Assembly (NCBI GenBank): GCA_024235415.1
Contig: JACKML010000002.1
Span: forward strand, 124,001-188,000
Direction of reading: 5' to 3'
Source: Chromatiaceae bacterium
Lineage (GTDB): Bacteria > Pseudomonadota > Gammaproteobacteria > Chromatiales > Chromatiaceae
DNA length: 64,000 bases
Shown here in pieces: positions 9,253-18,284 of this stretch. Under the pieces are notes generated by a model. It was not told the DNA's origin. It saw only the letters and a program-made list of their open reading frames with translations, and made no database searches. A program made the position numbers and the translations under genes. Numbering within the stretch: the stretch's first letter is position 1; each line of letters opens with the position of its first letter.

Positions 9253-10584
9253 ATGGGACGTCGGCGCCGTCGCGTGAGCCTGCCGCAAGGCGAATTCGAG
9301 GCCCGGATCGACAGCATGTCGCACGATGGCCGTGGTGTGGCGCGTGTCGATGGCAAGGCGACCTTCGTGCACGGCGCCTTGCCCGGGGAGACCGTGAAGT
9401 TCCGTTACCTGAACCGCAAGCGCAGCCACGATGAAGGACAGGTGGTAACCGTGATCCGGTCGTCTGAGGTGCGCGTGGAGCCACGCTGCGCCCAGTACGG
9501 CGTCTGTGGCGGCTGCAGTCTGCAACACCTCGATCCGGCCGCCCAGGTCGAGGCCAAACAGGCGGTACTTATCGACAATCTTCGCCAGATAGGGCGTGTC
9601 ACACCGCACACCATATTGCCACCGATCATGAATGATTCACCCTGGGGCTATCGGCGCAAGGCGCGTCTCGGGGTCAAGGATGTAGTCCGTAAGGGCAAAG
9701 TGCTGGTCGGCTTCCGCGAACGCGGATCGAGCTTCGTCGCGGATGTGCAGATGTGTCACGTGCTGCATCCGCGTGTTGGTGAGATCCTGCCGCAGCTCAG
9801 CAGGCTGATCGAGTCGCTGAGTATCAGCCGGCGGCTGCCACAGATCGAAATGGCGATGGATGACGAGCGCTGTGTGCTGATCCTGCGCATTCTCGACCCT
9901 CTGGACAGCGAGGACGAGCGTCGGCTGATCGCCTTTGCACAACAGGCCGACGTGGTCTTTTATCTGCAACCTGGAGGACCGGAGACGGTGCGTCCGCTGG
10001 GTGAGCAGGTCGACCTGCGCTACGAGCTCCCGGCATACTCGGTGAGTCTGGGTTTTCTGCCCGGCGACTTCACCCAGGTGAACACCGACATCAATCGCAA
10101 GATGATCGACCATGCGCTGCAGCTGCTCGACCCAGAGTCGGACGACAGCGTCCTCGATCTTTTTTGCGGTATCGGCAACTTCACCCTGCCGATCGCGCGC
10201 CATTGCCGCCAGGTCGTCGGTGTGGAGGGAGATGCCGGCCTGGTCGAGCGTGCGCGACGCAACGCCGAGCGCAATGCCATCGTCAATGCCGAATTCTTCA
10301 CTGCAGACCTGTACGGCGAGCTGCAGGCCGAGCCATGGATGAGCCGACAATACGACAAGGCGCTGCTGGATCCACCGCGCAGCGGTGCGCTGCAGGTGCT
10401 GCCCCATCTGGCGGCAATGGGCGTGGGGCGCATCGTCTATGTCTCCTGTTATCCGGGGACCCTGGCACGCGATGCCGGCGAACTCGTGGGTAGACACGGC
10501 TACCGCCTGGTCAGCGCGGGGGTGATGGATATGTTTCCCCATACCGCTCACGTCGAGTCCATCGCCTTGTTCGAGCGCAACTGA
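9253..10584 (+). CDS. rlmD: 23S rRNA (uracil(1939)-C5)-methyltransferase RlmD
   Basis: SAM-dependent enzyme that methylates U1939 of 23S rRNA. The 443-residue protein has an N-terminal TRAM domain (about 10-68) and a cysteine cluster CAQYGVCGGC plus a later Cys in VQMCHVLHP, which together bind a [4Fe-4S] cluster in RumA. The methyltransferase domain has VLDLFCGIGNFTLP. The catalytic region has LLDPPRSGA and the nucleophile in VYVSCYPGTLARD. It starts immediately after the previous stop and overlaps the CYTH gene by an ATGA. Confidence 0.95.
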   Translation: MGRRRRRVSLPQGEFEARIDSMSHDGRGVARVDGKATFVHGALPGETVKFRYLNRKRSHDEGQVVTVIRSSEVRVEPRCAQYGVCGGCSLQHLDPAAQVEAKQAVLIDNLRQIGRVTPHTILPPIMNDSPWGYRRKARLGVKDVVRKGKVLVGFRERGSSFVADVQMCHVLHPRVGEILPQLSRLIESLSISRRLPQIEMAMDDERCVLILRILDPLDSEDERRLIAFAQQADVVFYLQPGGPETVRPLGEQVDLRYELPAYSVSLGFLPGDFTQVNTDINRKMIDHALQLLDPESDDSVLDLFCGIGNFTLPIARHCRQVVGVEGDAGLVERARRNAERNAIVNAEFFTADLYGELQAEPWMSRQYDKALLDPPRSGALQVLPHLAAMGVGRIVYVSCYPGTLARDAGELVGRHGYRLVSAGVMDMFPHTAHVESIALFERN

Positions 10585-11051
10585 TGGGCAGGGAGATCGA
10601 ACGCAAGTTCCTGCTGCGATCGGACGCCTGGCGTGACGGTGTCAGCCACAGTGCGCGTATGGTCCAGGGCTACCTGCTGCGCGGCGACGCATCGGCGGTC
10701 AGGGTCCGTATCAAAGGCGATGTCGCCGAACTCAACATCAAGCACACGCTGGATGGCATCAACCGTCTCGAGTACGAATACGATATACCGGTCAGTGACG
10801 CACGCGAGATTCTGGAGAACGTTGCATTGCGCCCGATGATCGACAAGACACGCCACTACGTGAGCTATGGTGGCCATGTCTGGGAGATCGACGAGTTTCA
10901 CGGCGACAATGCCGGCCTGGTGGTCGCCGAGATCGAACTGGAAGATGCCGATGAGGCATTCGACCGGCCGGACTGGCTCGGCGAAGAGGTTTCGGCCGAT
11001 CTGCGCTACTACAACAGCAACCTGAGCAAACAGCCGTACAACCAATGGTAA
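10584..11051 (+). CDS. CYTH-domain inorganic triphosphatase
   Basis: A 155-residue CYTH/TTM protein. The hallmark ExExK-type N-terminus EIERKFLL is at residues 4-11, and the later strands carry the expected basic and acidic residues: RVRIKGDVAELNIK, EYEYDIP, KTRHYV and WEIDEFHG. Small bacterial members near this size hydrolyse tripolyphosphate, as shown for the Nitrosomonas europaea enzyme, so inorganic triphosphatase is more likely than class IV adenylate cyclase. It overlaps rlmD by four bases and the following binding-protein gene by seven. Confidence 0.88.
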   Translation: MGREIERKFLLRSDAWRDGVSHSARMVQGYLLRGDASAVRVRIKGDVAELNIKHTLDGINRLEYEYDIPVSDAREILENVALRPMIDKTRHYVSYGGHVWEIDEFHGDNAGLVVAEIELEDADEAFDRPDWLGEEVSADLRYYNSNLSKQPYNQW

Positions 11052-12523
11052 GACTGGCGGCGATCTGCCTGTGCCTGTTGCTGGTCGCCTGCAAACCCCC
11101 GGATACCGACACGCTCATTTTCGCCGTCGCGAACGCACCCGGTGTGCTCGATCCCCGGCTCGCCGGTGACGCGGCCTCAGAGCGCACCAATGCGCTGCTC
11201 TACGACCGACTGGTCATGTTGGACGAGCAGGGCAAGCCACAGCCACAGATGGCAACCTGGCGGATGCTCGGTCCCGATCACTACCGGCTCAGCCTGTTGC
11301 CGTCGAGGGCGCCGTTCTGGGACGGTCGTCTGCCGGATACCCGGGACGTCGCCGCCACCTATCGCAGTCTTCTCGATCCCACGCTCGGTTCACCGCATGG
11401 CGGTGCACTGGCGAAGGTAAGAGAAGTGGTCGTGGTCAACGACAGCGACGTGGATTTCCTGCTGTCACAACCGGATCCGTCTTTCGCCAGCCGTTTGACG
11501 GTAGGCATCGTACCCGCGCAGGCGGCGACCGGGCGCAGTCTTGGCCGACAACCACTCGGCAGCGGCCCCTTTGCCTTTGTCGAGTGGCGTGACGACGGCG
11601 GCGTGTTGCTGCGCCGCCGCACCGATGGACAACGGGTGGCACTGGTGCCGGTGGCCGATCCCACGATGCGCACCCTCAAGCTGCTGCGCGGTGAGGCCCA
11701 CCTGCTGCAAAACGACCTGCCCGGCGAACTGTATGGTTACCTGGCCGATGCCCGCGGTCTTGCCGTGCAGGAGGGGCCGGGCACCACGTTCGCCTATATC
11801 GGTTTCAATCTGGAAGATTCGGTGGTGGCCAGTCGCGATGTACGGGCCGCCATCGCGCACGCCATCGACCGCGACGCAATCATCCGGTACCTGTTCGGTG
11901 GGCGTGCGCAAAAAGCCGAGTCGGTGCTGCGTCCACAGCACTGGGCCGGGGTGGGCGGTCTCGTCGCTTACCCCTATGACCCGCAGCGCGCACGCGATCT
12001 TCTGCGACGCGCGGGCTACGATGAAAAACATCCCCTGACGCTCAGCTACAAGACCTCGACCGATCCGTTTCGTCTGCGCATCGCGCATGTCCTGCAGAGT
12101 CAGCTGGCGGCGGTGGGAATCGACCTGAAGGTCCGCAGCTACGAGTGGGGCACGTTCTTCGGTGACATCAAGGCCGGGCGCTTTCAGATGTACAGCCTGG
12201 CCTGGGTGGGCGTGAACACGCCCGACATCCTGCGCTATGCGTTTCACAGTGCATCAGCGCCGCCCGGCGGTGCCAACCGTGGTCGTTATCGCTCGGCCGA
12301 GGTCGATGCACTGATCGAGCGTGCAGAACGTGCCGAACCGGCACAGGCGGCGCAACTGTACGCGGCCGTGCAGCATCGGATCCATGAAGACCTGGTCTAT
12401 GTGCCGTTGTGGTATGAATCGAATATAGCGGCGACACGGGGTCTCGAAGGCTATGTGCCGGGTCACGACGGCAATTATCGCGCATTGGCCCACACGAGGA
12501 TGACGCATGTCCAAAGACAATGA
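11045..12523 (+). CDS. Peptide ABC transporter substrate-binding lipoprotein
   Basis: A 492-residue solute-binding protein of the oligopeptide/dipeptide family (SBP_bac_5). The signal peptide ends in a lipobox, LLLVAC, with Cys16 as the predicted lipidation site. Family features include DPRLAGDAASERTNALLYD near the N-terminus, GSGPFAF in the middle and RAAIAHAIDRDAI later. It heads an operon with an L,D-transpeptidase and two permeases. That context suggests the substrate could be murein peptides, but this is inference. No ATP-binding subunit gene is nearby. Confidence 0.9.
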   Translation: MVRLAAICLCLLLVACKPPDTDTLIFAVANAPGVLDPRLAGDAASERTNALLYDRLVMLDEQGKPQPQMATWRMLGPDHYRLSLLPSRAPFWDGRLPDTRDVAATYRSLLDPTLGSPHGGALAKVREVVVVNDSDVDFLLSQPDPSFASRLTVGIVPAQAATGRSLGRQPLGSGPFAFVEWRDDGGVLLRRRTDGQRVALVPVADPTMRTLKLLRGEAHLLQNDLPGELYGYLADARGLAVQEGPGTTFAYIGFNLEDSVVASRDVRAAIAHAIDRDAIIRYLFGGRAQKAESVLRPQHWAGVGGLVAYPYDPQRARDLLRRAGYDEKHPLTLSYKTSTDPFRLRIAHVLQSQLAAVGIDLKVRSYEWGTFFGDIKAGRFQMYSLAWVGVNTPDILRYAFHSASAPPGGANRGRYRSAEVDALIERAERAEPAQAAQLYAAVQHRIHEDLVYVPLWYESNIAATRGLEGYVPGHDGNYRALAHTRMTHVQRQ

Positions 12524-13022
12524 GCGATGGGTTCATGTCGACATCCAGCAGCAACGGCTGTCGCTGTTCGAGGGTGAAAGACCTGTGGCTTGGTGGCCGG
12601 TGTCGACAGCACGCAACGGGCCGGGCGAGAGATCGGGTTCCGAGTGCACACCGCGCGGGGAACACCGCGTCCGCATCAAGATCGGCGAGGGTTGCGCGCA
12701 CGACACCGTGTTCGTGGGCAGACGCCCGACCGGGGAGCTGTACAGTGAGCAACTCGCCCGCGCACATCCGCGGCGCGACTGGATACTCACACGCATCCTG
12801 TGGCTGAGCGGCTGTGAGCCGGGGCGCAACCGCGGCGGCGACTGCGATACCCTGCGGCGGTTCATTTATATCCATGGCTGCCCCGACAGCCTTCCGATGG
12901 GCATACCTGACTCGCACGGCTGCATCCGCATGCGCAATGCCGACCTGATCGAGCTGTTCGCGCAGGTCCAGGCAGGCACCCGGGTGCTGATCGACGAACA
13001 CGGCAACGGTCGCGATGGCTAG
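12507..13022 (+). CDS. L,D-transpeptidase (YkuD domain)
   Basis: A 171-residue protein that is essentially a single YkuD catalytic domain, with the active-site pattern IHGCPDSLPMGIPDSHGCIR. His and the nucleophilic Cys (about 142-151) are intact. YkuD enzymes cross-link peptidoglycan or attach lipoproteins to it in the periplasm. No signal peptide is visible: the protein starts MSKDNERWVHVDIQQQRL, so export is unclear. Alternatively the true start or export route is missed. Its 5' end overlaps the binding-protein gene by 17 bases and its 3' end overlaps the permease by 8, so it is built into the transporter operon. Confidence 0.9.
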   Translation: MSKDNERWVHVDIQQQRLSLFEGERPVAWWPVSTARNGPGERSGSECTPRGEHRVRIKIGEGCAHDTVFVGRRPTGELYSEQLARAHPRRDWILTRILWLSGCEPGRNRGGDCDTLRRFIYIHGCPDSLPMGIPDSHGCIRMRNADLIELFAQVQAGTRVLIDEHGNGRDG

Positions 13023-13935
13023 GCTGGTCTCGCAGCTGATCGACACCCTGATCGTGCTGTTCGGCGTCAGCACGCTGGTATTCCTGTTGTTGGTGATGAT
13101 TCCGGGTGACCCGGTCGACGTGGTGCTCGGGGAATCGGCACAGGCAGCTGATCGCGAGGCGATGCGCGCCGCCCTCGGTCTCGACCGGCCTCTGGCGGAA
13201 CGCTGGCTGCACTTTTACGCAGACCTGGCGCACGGTGATCTCGGGGACTCGCTGGTGCGCCTTCAGCCGGTCACCGAACTGATCCGTCAGCGCCTGCCAG
13301 CGACCCTGCAACTCGCCGCGGCGGCATTCGGGCTGGTACTGCTGATCGCGCTGCCGCTGGGCATCATCGCTGCACGCCACCGCGGACGATGGCCCGACAG
13401 TCTGGCACAGTCGTTCGCCCTGGTCGGGGTATCGATTCCGAATTTCTGGCTTGGCCCGCTGCTGGTGCTGCTGTTTTCCGTCTATCTCGGCTGGACGCCG
13501 GTCAGTGGCAATCTGGAGCCCGGCAGCCTGGTTCTGCCCGCGGTCACACTCGGCCTGTCGATGGCCGCCATCACCACGCGCATGATGCGCAGCAGCCTGC
13601 TCGAGATCGAGTCACAGCCTTTCCTGCGCACGGCGCGTTGCAAGGGACTGGGCGAAAGTGCGGTGATGCTGCGCCACAGCCTCCCCAACGCGTTGCTGCC
13701 GGTCATCACCGTGCTCGGCCTGCAGCTCGGCGGCCTGCTGGCCGGTGCCGTGATCACCGAGGTCGTGTTTTCCTGGCCCGGTATCGGCTCACTGCTGGTC
13801 GATGCGATCCGTCAGCGGGACTACCCGGTGGTACAGGGTGTGGTGCTGTTCATCGCCCTGAGCTATGTCCTGGTCAACCGGCTGAGCGACATGCTCGCCG
13901 CCTGGCTTGATCCACGCATCCGTGAGAGGGCGTGA
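13015..13935 (+). CDS. Peptide ABC transporter permease (DppB/OppB type)
   Basis: Inner-membrane permease of 306 residues with six predicted membrane segments. The N-terminal region has VFLLLVMIPGDPVDVVLG and ALGLDRPLAERW, the typical DppB/OppB opening. The EAA loop that contacts the ATPase is around FLRTARCKGLGESAVMLRHS. It forms a heterodimer with the next gene product. It overlaps the L,D-transpeptidase gene upstream. Confidence 0.94.
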   Translation: MARLVSQLIDTLIVLFGVSTLVFLLLVMIPGDPVDVVLGESAQAADREAMRAALGLDRPLAERWLHFYADLAHGDLGDSLVRLQPVTELIRQRLPATLQLAAAAFGLVLLIALPLGIIAARHRGRWPDSLAQSFALVGVSIPNFWLGPLLVLLFSVYLGWTPVSGNLEPGSLVLPAVTLGLSMAAITTRMMRSSLLEIESQPFLRTARCKGLGESAVMLRHSLPNALLPVITVLGLQLGGLLAGAVITEVVFSWPGIGSLLVDAIRQRDYPVVQGVVLFIALSYVLVNRLSDMLAAWLDPRIRERA

Positions 13936-14729
13936 TGCGGACCTCGGCGATCATCCTTCTGGCCTGGTTGTCGATGGCCGTGATCGGCTTCCTACCGGTG
14001 ATCGACCCCTTTCGCGTGTCTCTGCCGGAGATTCTGTCGACACCTTCGGCCGCCCATTGGCTGGGCACCGATGAACTGGGGCGGCCGGTATTGGATCGCC
14101 TGCTGGCCGGCGCAGGCGTCTCGCTCCTCGTAGCGTTCACCACTGTGACGATCTCGGCGATGATCGGTATCGCGGTCGGTCTGGTGGCCGGCTATTTCGG
14201 CGGTATCGCGGATCGCTTGATCAGCCGCGTCATCGATGTCTTCCTCGCCTTTCCCGGCATGCTGCTGGCGATCGCGATGGCGGCGATGATCGGACCCGGC
14301 ATCGACAACGTGATCATTGCGCTGGCGGTGATGGGGTGGGTCGGCTATGCGCGCCTGGTGAGGGTGCAGGTATTGTCCCTGCGCCAGCGTGACCACGTGC
14401 TCGCCGCCAGTGCGCTGGGCAGCTCGGACACGGTGATCATGCGCAGGCATCTGCTGCCGCTGGTGATGGCCCCGGTCTGGGTGGAGGCCAGCTTCGGCGT
14501 GGCCGGCGCCGTGGTGGCCGAGGCGGGGCTTTCGTTCCTGGGGCTGGGCATCCAGGCGCCCGATGCCTCTTGGGGGGGGATGATCCGCGACGGCGTGCGC
14601 TATCTCCTGGTGGCGCCGCACCTGGTCGTGGCACCCGGCATAGCGTTGTTTCTTGTCGTGCTGGCCGCGAATCGGTTCGGTGATTCGCTGCGAGACCGCT
14701 TCGACATCACTTCACGTAATAGTTGGTGA
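13935..14729 (+). CDS. Peptide ABC transporter permease (DppC/OppC type)
   Basis: A 264-residue permease partner of the preceding protein. It has the DppC hallmark HWLGTDELGRPVLDRLLAGA and the EAA motif near DHVLAASALGSSDTVIMRRH, and ends with GDSLRDRFD. The ATG at 13935 overlaps the previous stop (TGATG); a GTG one codon upstream is also possible. The transporter operon ends here without ATPase genes, so those subunits must be supplied from elsewhere. The 3' end overlaps the opposing FliL-like gene by 23 bases. Confidence 0.94.
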   Translation: MRTSAIILLAWLSMAVIGFLPVIDPFRVSLPEILSTPSAAHWLGTDELGRPVLDRLLAGAGVSLLVAFTTVTISAMIGIAVGLVAGYFGGIADRLISRVIDVFLAFPGMLLAIAMAAMIGPGIDNVIIALAVMGWVGYARLVRVQVLSLRQRDHVLAASALGSSDTVIMRRHLLPLVMAPVWVEASFGVAGAVVAEAGLSFLGLGIQAPDASWGGMIRDGVRYLLVAPHLVVAPGIALFLVVLAANRFGDSLRDRFDITSRNSW

Positions 14730-15126
14730 AGAACAGATCGCTGACCAGGGTTTCGCCGGTCAACTCCTTGAGTTGCCCCTGTACGGATTCGAGGGCCTTG
14801 GTTCGCAGCGCCTCCTTGCCCTCGCGACTCCTGAGTTGATTGCCGTCTTCCCCGGCGATCAGCATTAGAATGGCATGGCGCAGTGCGGCGGCATGCAGTT
14901 CAATCTGCGGCAGGGTCTGGGCATGCTGGGTCATCAGCTGGACGTCGCAGCGGATATATTTCGGTCCGCCGCTCAGGTTGCTGACGATGGACGGAGTGAG
15001 GGCGTAATAGCCGATCTCTACCGGTGGCTGTTCATCGTCTGCGCCCGTTACCGGGCCGGCGACGAGGGTTACCGCCAACAGCACTGCTGCACGCGAAATG
15101 AGTTGAATTGCAGGAATACCTTTCAT
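14707..15126 (-). CDS. FliL-like exported protein
   Basis: A 139-residue protein with an N-terminal signal or anchor segment (about 9-28) and a FliL-type C-terminal domain. The visible signatures are YYALTPSIVSNLSGG, YIRCDVQLMT, LRHAILMLIAGED, REGKEALRTKALE and the final LFFTNYYVK. FliL stabilises the flagellar stator, but no flagellar genes are near. Stand-alone FliL-like proteins occur in many bacteria, so a motility role is not assured. It converges on the permease gene and is divergent from nagZ. Confidence 0.75.
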   Translation of the reverse strand: MKGIPAIQLISRAAVLLAVTLVAGPVTGADDEQPPVEIGYYALTPSIVSNLSGGPKYIRCDVQLMTQHAQTLPQIELHAAALRHAILMLIAGEDGNQLRSREGKEALRTKALESVQGQLKELTGETLVSDLFFTNYYVK

Positions 15127-15182
15127 GAAGAGCCGAAACCTGTGTTGAGTCCATTGTTCAAGGTGCGCCGGGGTCCGTTGTG

Positions 15183-16241
15183 ATGCTGCATGGACCGGTC
15201 ATGATCGATCTGCTCGGGACGGCGATCACGGCCGAGGACCGCGGACGCCTGCTGCACCCGGCCACCGGCGGGGTGATCCTGTTCAGTCGCAACTTCGCGT
15301 CGCCGCAGCAGTTGTATCGGCTGGTGCAGGAGATTCATGAGCTGCGATCACCACACCTGCTGATCGCGGTCGACCAGGAAGGGGGGCGTGTGCAGCGTTT
15401 CCGCGAGGGCTTCACCCGCCTTCCCGCCGCCGCCGCATTTGCACAACGCTGCGGCAGTGACCTGCAGGCCGCGCGCCGCGCCGCGCACGAGATGGGGTGG
15501 CTGATGGCGGCCGAACTGCGGGCATTTGGGGTCGACTTCAGTTTTGCGCCTGTTCTCGATCTGAACCACGGCGTCAGCAGCGTGATCGGTGACCGCGCGT
15601 TTGCCGCCGAGGCCGATAAGGTCAGCCAACTGGCGGGGGCCTGGATGCTTGGTGCACGCGAGGCCGGTATGGTCAGCGTCGGCAAGCACTTCCCGGGTCA
15701 CGGCGGGGTCACGGCCGACTCGCACGTCGATCTCCCGATCGACGAACGCGGCCTCGATGCGTTGATCCAGCAGGACCTGCAGCCATTCATCCGCCTGATC
15801 GACAACGGCCTGGAGGGCATCATGCCGGCGCATGTGATCTTTGCCGCGTGCGACGAGCAGCCGGCGGGATTCTCGCGTTTCTGGCTGCAGGACGTACTGC
15901 GCGACAGATTGCGCTTCCAGGGGGTCATCTTCAGTGACGACCTGAGTATGGCGGCCGCCGGGCATGCCGGCTGTCATGGCGATCGTGCACAGGCCGCGCT
16001 GGACGCCGGTTGTGACATGGTGCTGGTCTGCAATGACCCTGCCGGCGCCGACGAGGTCCTTGAGCGACTGCGCAACTACCATGACCCGGTGGCGCAATCG
16101 CGAATGATTCGACTGCACGGGCGTCCTGCGCGTCGCATCGAGAAGCTGCACGAGGACAGGCGCTGGCATCATGCCGTCGAACTGGCCGCGCAGCTGGCGG
16201 CGCAGACCAATCTCGCACTGAACCTGGATTCATCGATATGA
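15183..16241 (+). CDS. nagZ: Beta-N-acetylhexosaminidase NagZ
   Basis: Cytosolic glycoside hydrolase family 3 enzyme that cleaves GlcNAc from anhydromuropeptides in peptidoglycan recycling. The 352-residue length is normal. The His-Asp dyad region is KHFPGHGGVTADSH, the catalytic Asp lies in IFSDDLSM, and the N-terminal barrel has GGVILFSRNF and DQEGGRVQR. The ATG at 15183 is chosen over the GTG just before it. It overlaps hpt by an ATGA. The nagZ and MTI phosphorylase neighbourhood is also seen in Pseudomonas. Confidence 0.95.
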   Translation: MLHGPVMIDLLGTAITAEDRGRLLHPATGGVILFSRNFASPQQLYRLVQEIHELRSPHLLIAVDQEGGRVQRFREGFTRLPAAAAFAQRCGSDLQAARRAAHEMGWLMAAELRAFGVDFSFAPVLDLNHGVSSVIGDRAFAAEADKVSQLAGAWMLGAREAGMVSVGKHFPGHGGVTADSHVDLPIDERGLDALIQQDLQPFIRLIDNGLEGIMPAHVIFAACDEQPAGFSRFWLQDVLRDRLRFQGVIFSDDLSMAAAGHAGCHGDRAQAALDAGCDMVLVCNDPAGADEVLERLRNYHDPVAQSRMIRLHGRPARRIEKLHEDRRWHHAVELAAQLAAQTNLALNLDSSI

Positions 16242-16792
16242 ACGACAACGAGCGGCGTGAAGAGGCCGCAACAGTGATGCAGCAGGCGGACTGCCTGTAT
16301 GCGAAGGCCGAGGTCGAGGCCGCATTCGACCGCATGGCGGCAGCAATCAACAGGGATATGAGCGGTGGCGATGTTGTCGTGATGTGCGTGATGAACGGCG
16401 GCCTGGTGGCCTCCGGCGTCCTTTTGCCCAGGCTGGATATGCAGTTGCGGCTGGACTACCTGCATGCCAGTCGGTATCGCGAACGCACCACCGGCGACCA
16501 ACTACACTGGAAAGCCGAACCGACGCAGTCGCTGGCCGGCAAGGATCTGCTGATCGTTGATGACATCCTCGACGAGGGTTACACGCTGGAGGCGATCATC
16601 CGCTATTGCCATCAGCAATCGCCGGCCAGCGTGCGCGCGGCGGTGCTGGTGCGTAAGGATCACGACCGCGGGGTTCGCCCGCCAGTCGATTACATCGGCC
16701 TGACTGTGCCCGATCGCTACGTATTCGGGTACGGTATGGACTACAAGGGATATTGGCGCAATGCGCCCGGCATCTATGCCGTAGCGGAATAG
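16238..16792 (+). CDS. hpt: Hypoxanthine-guanine phosphoribosyltransferase
   Basis: Purine salvage enzyme converting hypoxanthine or guanine and PRPP to IMP or GMP. The 184-residue protein has the PRPP loop LLIVDDILDEGYTL and the pyrophosphate-binding MCVMNGG. The flexible loop includes LDYLHASRYRERT, and the C-terminal base-binding region has VFGYGMDYKGYWRN. It sits between nagZ and MTI phosphorylase. The latter releases hypoxanthine, so the two could act in sequence. Confidence 0.94.
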   Translation: MNDNERREEAATVMQQADCLYAKAEVEAAFDRMAAAINRDMSGGDVVVMCVMNGGLVASGVLLPRLDMQLRLDYLHASRYRERTTGDQLHWKAEPTQSLAGKDLLIVDDILDEGYTLEAIIRYCHQQSPASVRAAVLVRKDHDRGVRPPVDYIGLTVPDRYVFGYGMDYKGYWRNAPGIYAVAE

Positions 16793-16820
16793 TTGGGCAA
16801 CGAAACGGGGACCCGGAACA

Positions 16821-17558
16821 GTGCAGGCACTCGGTATCATCGGCGGATCAGGTCTGACGCGGCTGAAAGCACTCGAAGTAGAGCGACAGGAGGCCATCAC
16901 CACCCCTTATGGTGATCCCTCGGCACCTTTGACCTTCGGCCATTTCGACGGCAGTCCGGTCGTGTTCCTGCCGCGGCATGGCGGCGCACACACGGTCCCG
17001 CCGCATCGGGTGAACTACCGCGCCAACTTGTGGGCGATGAAGGATGCCGGGGTCGGACGGGTGATAGGGATGGCCGCCGTCGGGGGGATTACCGCGGCGC
17101 TGGCCCCCGGCAGACTGTGCGTGCCGGACCAGATCATCGATTACACCTGGGGCAGGGATCACACGCTGTTCGAAGAAGACCTGGACAGCGTGACCCACAT
17201 CGATTTCACCGACCCCTATTGCGAGTTGCTGCGCCACGACCTCCTGAATGCGGCGGGGCATGTCGGAGTCCTGGTGCATGATGGCGGCACCTACGCGGCC
17301 ACCCAGGGTCCGCGTCTCGAATCGAAGGCCGAGATCCTGCGTCTGGAACGCGACGGGTGTGACATGGTCGGGATGACAGGTATGCCCGAGGCCGCATTGG
17401 CACGTGAACTCGGTATTTGCTATGCCTGCCTAGCGCTTAGCGTCAACTGGGCGGCGGGCAAGACAGACGGTCCGATCACGATGGACGAGATCGAGCACTA
17501 TCTCGATACGGGCATGGCGGAAGCGCGCAAGGTACTCGCCGCGGTTGCCCACCAATGA
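16821..17558 (+). CDS. S-methyl-5'-thioinosine (or thioadenosine) phosphorylase
   Basis: A 245-residue nucleoside phosphorylase of the MTAP family. Visible signatures are IIGGSGLTRL, LPRHGGAHTVPPHRVNYRAN, GGTYAATQGPRLESKAEI and DMVGMTGMPEAALARELG. Proteobacterial members of this length, such as the Pseudomonas enzyme beside nagZ, prefer methylthioinosine. That fits the adjacent hpt gene, which would recycle the hypoxanthine released. Substrate choice between MTI and MTA is inference from context. Confidence 0.88.
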   Translation: MQALGIIGGSGLTRLKALEVERQEAITTPYGDPSAPLTFGHFDGSPVVFLPRHGGAHTVPPHRVNYRANLWAMKDAGVGRVIGMAAVGGITAALAPGRLCVPDQIIDYTWGRDHTLFEEDLDSVTHIDFTDPYCELLRHDLLNAAGHVGVLVHDGGTYAATQGPRLESKAEILRLERDGCDMVGMTGMPEAALARELGICYACLALSVNWAAGKTDGPITMDEIEHYLDTGMAEARKVLAAVAHQ

Positions 17559-18235
17559 CGGCGCGCAGGATCAATATCGTGCTCTTGGGCTGTGTGATGG
17601 CGGGGGCCTGCGACGCCGGCCGCACGCCGCAGGAATTCGATCTGGGGATGCAGTCCTTGCAGGTCGGCAACTATGCGGAGGCCTACTGCCGCTGGAAGCC
17701 ACTCGCGGAACGTAACCACGCCGAGGCCCAATACAACCTCGGCTGGCTGTATGCCAACGGCAACGGACTGGCCGTCGACATCGACACCGCCCTGCGCTGG
17801 TGGATGAAAGCCGCCGCGCAGGGACATGCGGACGCGCAGTTCGCCGTAGGCCTGGCCTATACCACGGGCGAGGGTATCAAGGCCGATCTCAAGGAGGCGG
17901 TGAAGTGGTACCTGGCTGCGGCCAGACAGGGACACCAGGACGCGCGCGAGATCCTGCTGCGCCTGAATGGGGACCCCACATTGGACCTTTTGCAGGAACA
18001 TCCCGAACTCGCGCGTGAAAGCTGGTTTGGCTGGACGGCCGAGATCAACAACGACCGCATCAACGTGCGTGCGGGACCGGGTACCGAACACGAAATCGTG
18101 GCCCAGATGGAAAAAGGCGCCGCAGTTCGAGTCATTGGGCAGCGTGGTGACTGGTACATGGTCGTATTGCCGCCGGTCAAAAAGGGGCAGACGGCGTGGA
18201 TATTCAAAACCCTGGTGAGTGTCGCGGACAGATAG
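17555..18235 (+). CDS. Sel1-repeat lipoprotein with SH3 domain
   Basis: A 226-residue probable lipoprotein with a lipobox-like VMAGAC near residue 19. Three Sel1-type (TPR-like) repeats follow at about 50-145, for example AEAQYNLGWLYANGNGLAVD and ADAQFAVGLAYTTGEGIKAD. A C-terminal bacterial SH3 domain (about 165-222) has INVRAGPGTEHEIVAQMEKG. Such proteins usually act as envelope scaffolds or bind peptidoglycan, but a specific role cannot be read here. It overlaps the phosphorylase gene by an ATGA. Confidence 0.85.
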   Translation: MTARRINIVLLGCVMAGACDAGRTPQEFDLGMQSLQVGNYAEAYCRWKPLAERNHAEAQYNLGWLYANGNGLAVDIDTALRWWMKAAAQGHADAQFAVGLAYTTGEGIKADLKEAVKWYLAAARQGHQDAREILLRLNGDPTLDLLQEHPELARESWFGWTAEINNDRINVRAGPGTEHEIVAQMEKGAAVRVIGQRGDWYMVVLPPVKKGQTAWIFKTLVSVADR

Positions 18236-18284
18236 GCCATAATCCCCCCGCAGCAATCATGGAAAGCTTTTACGAGGTTTAGGT

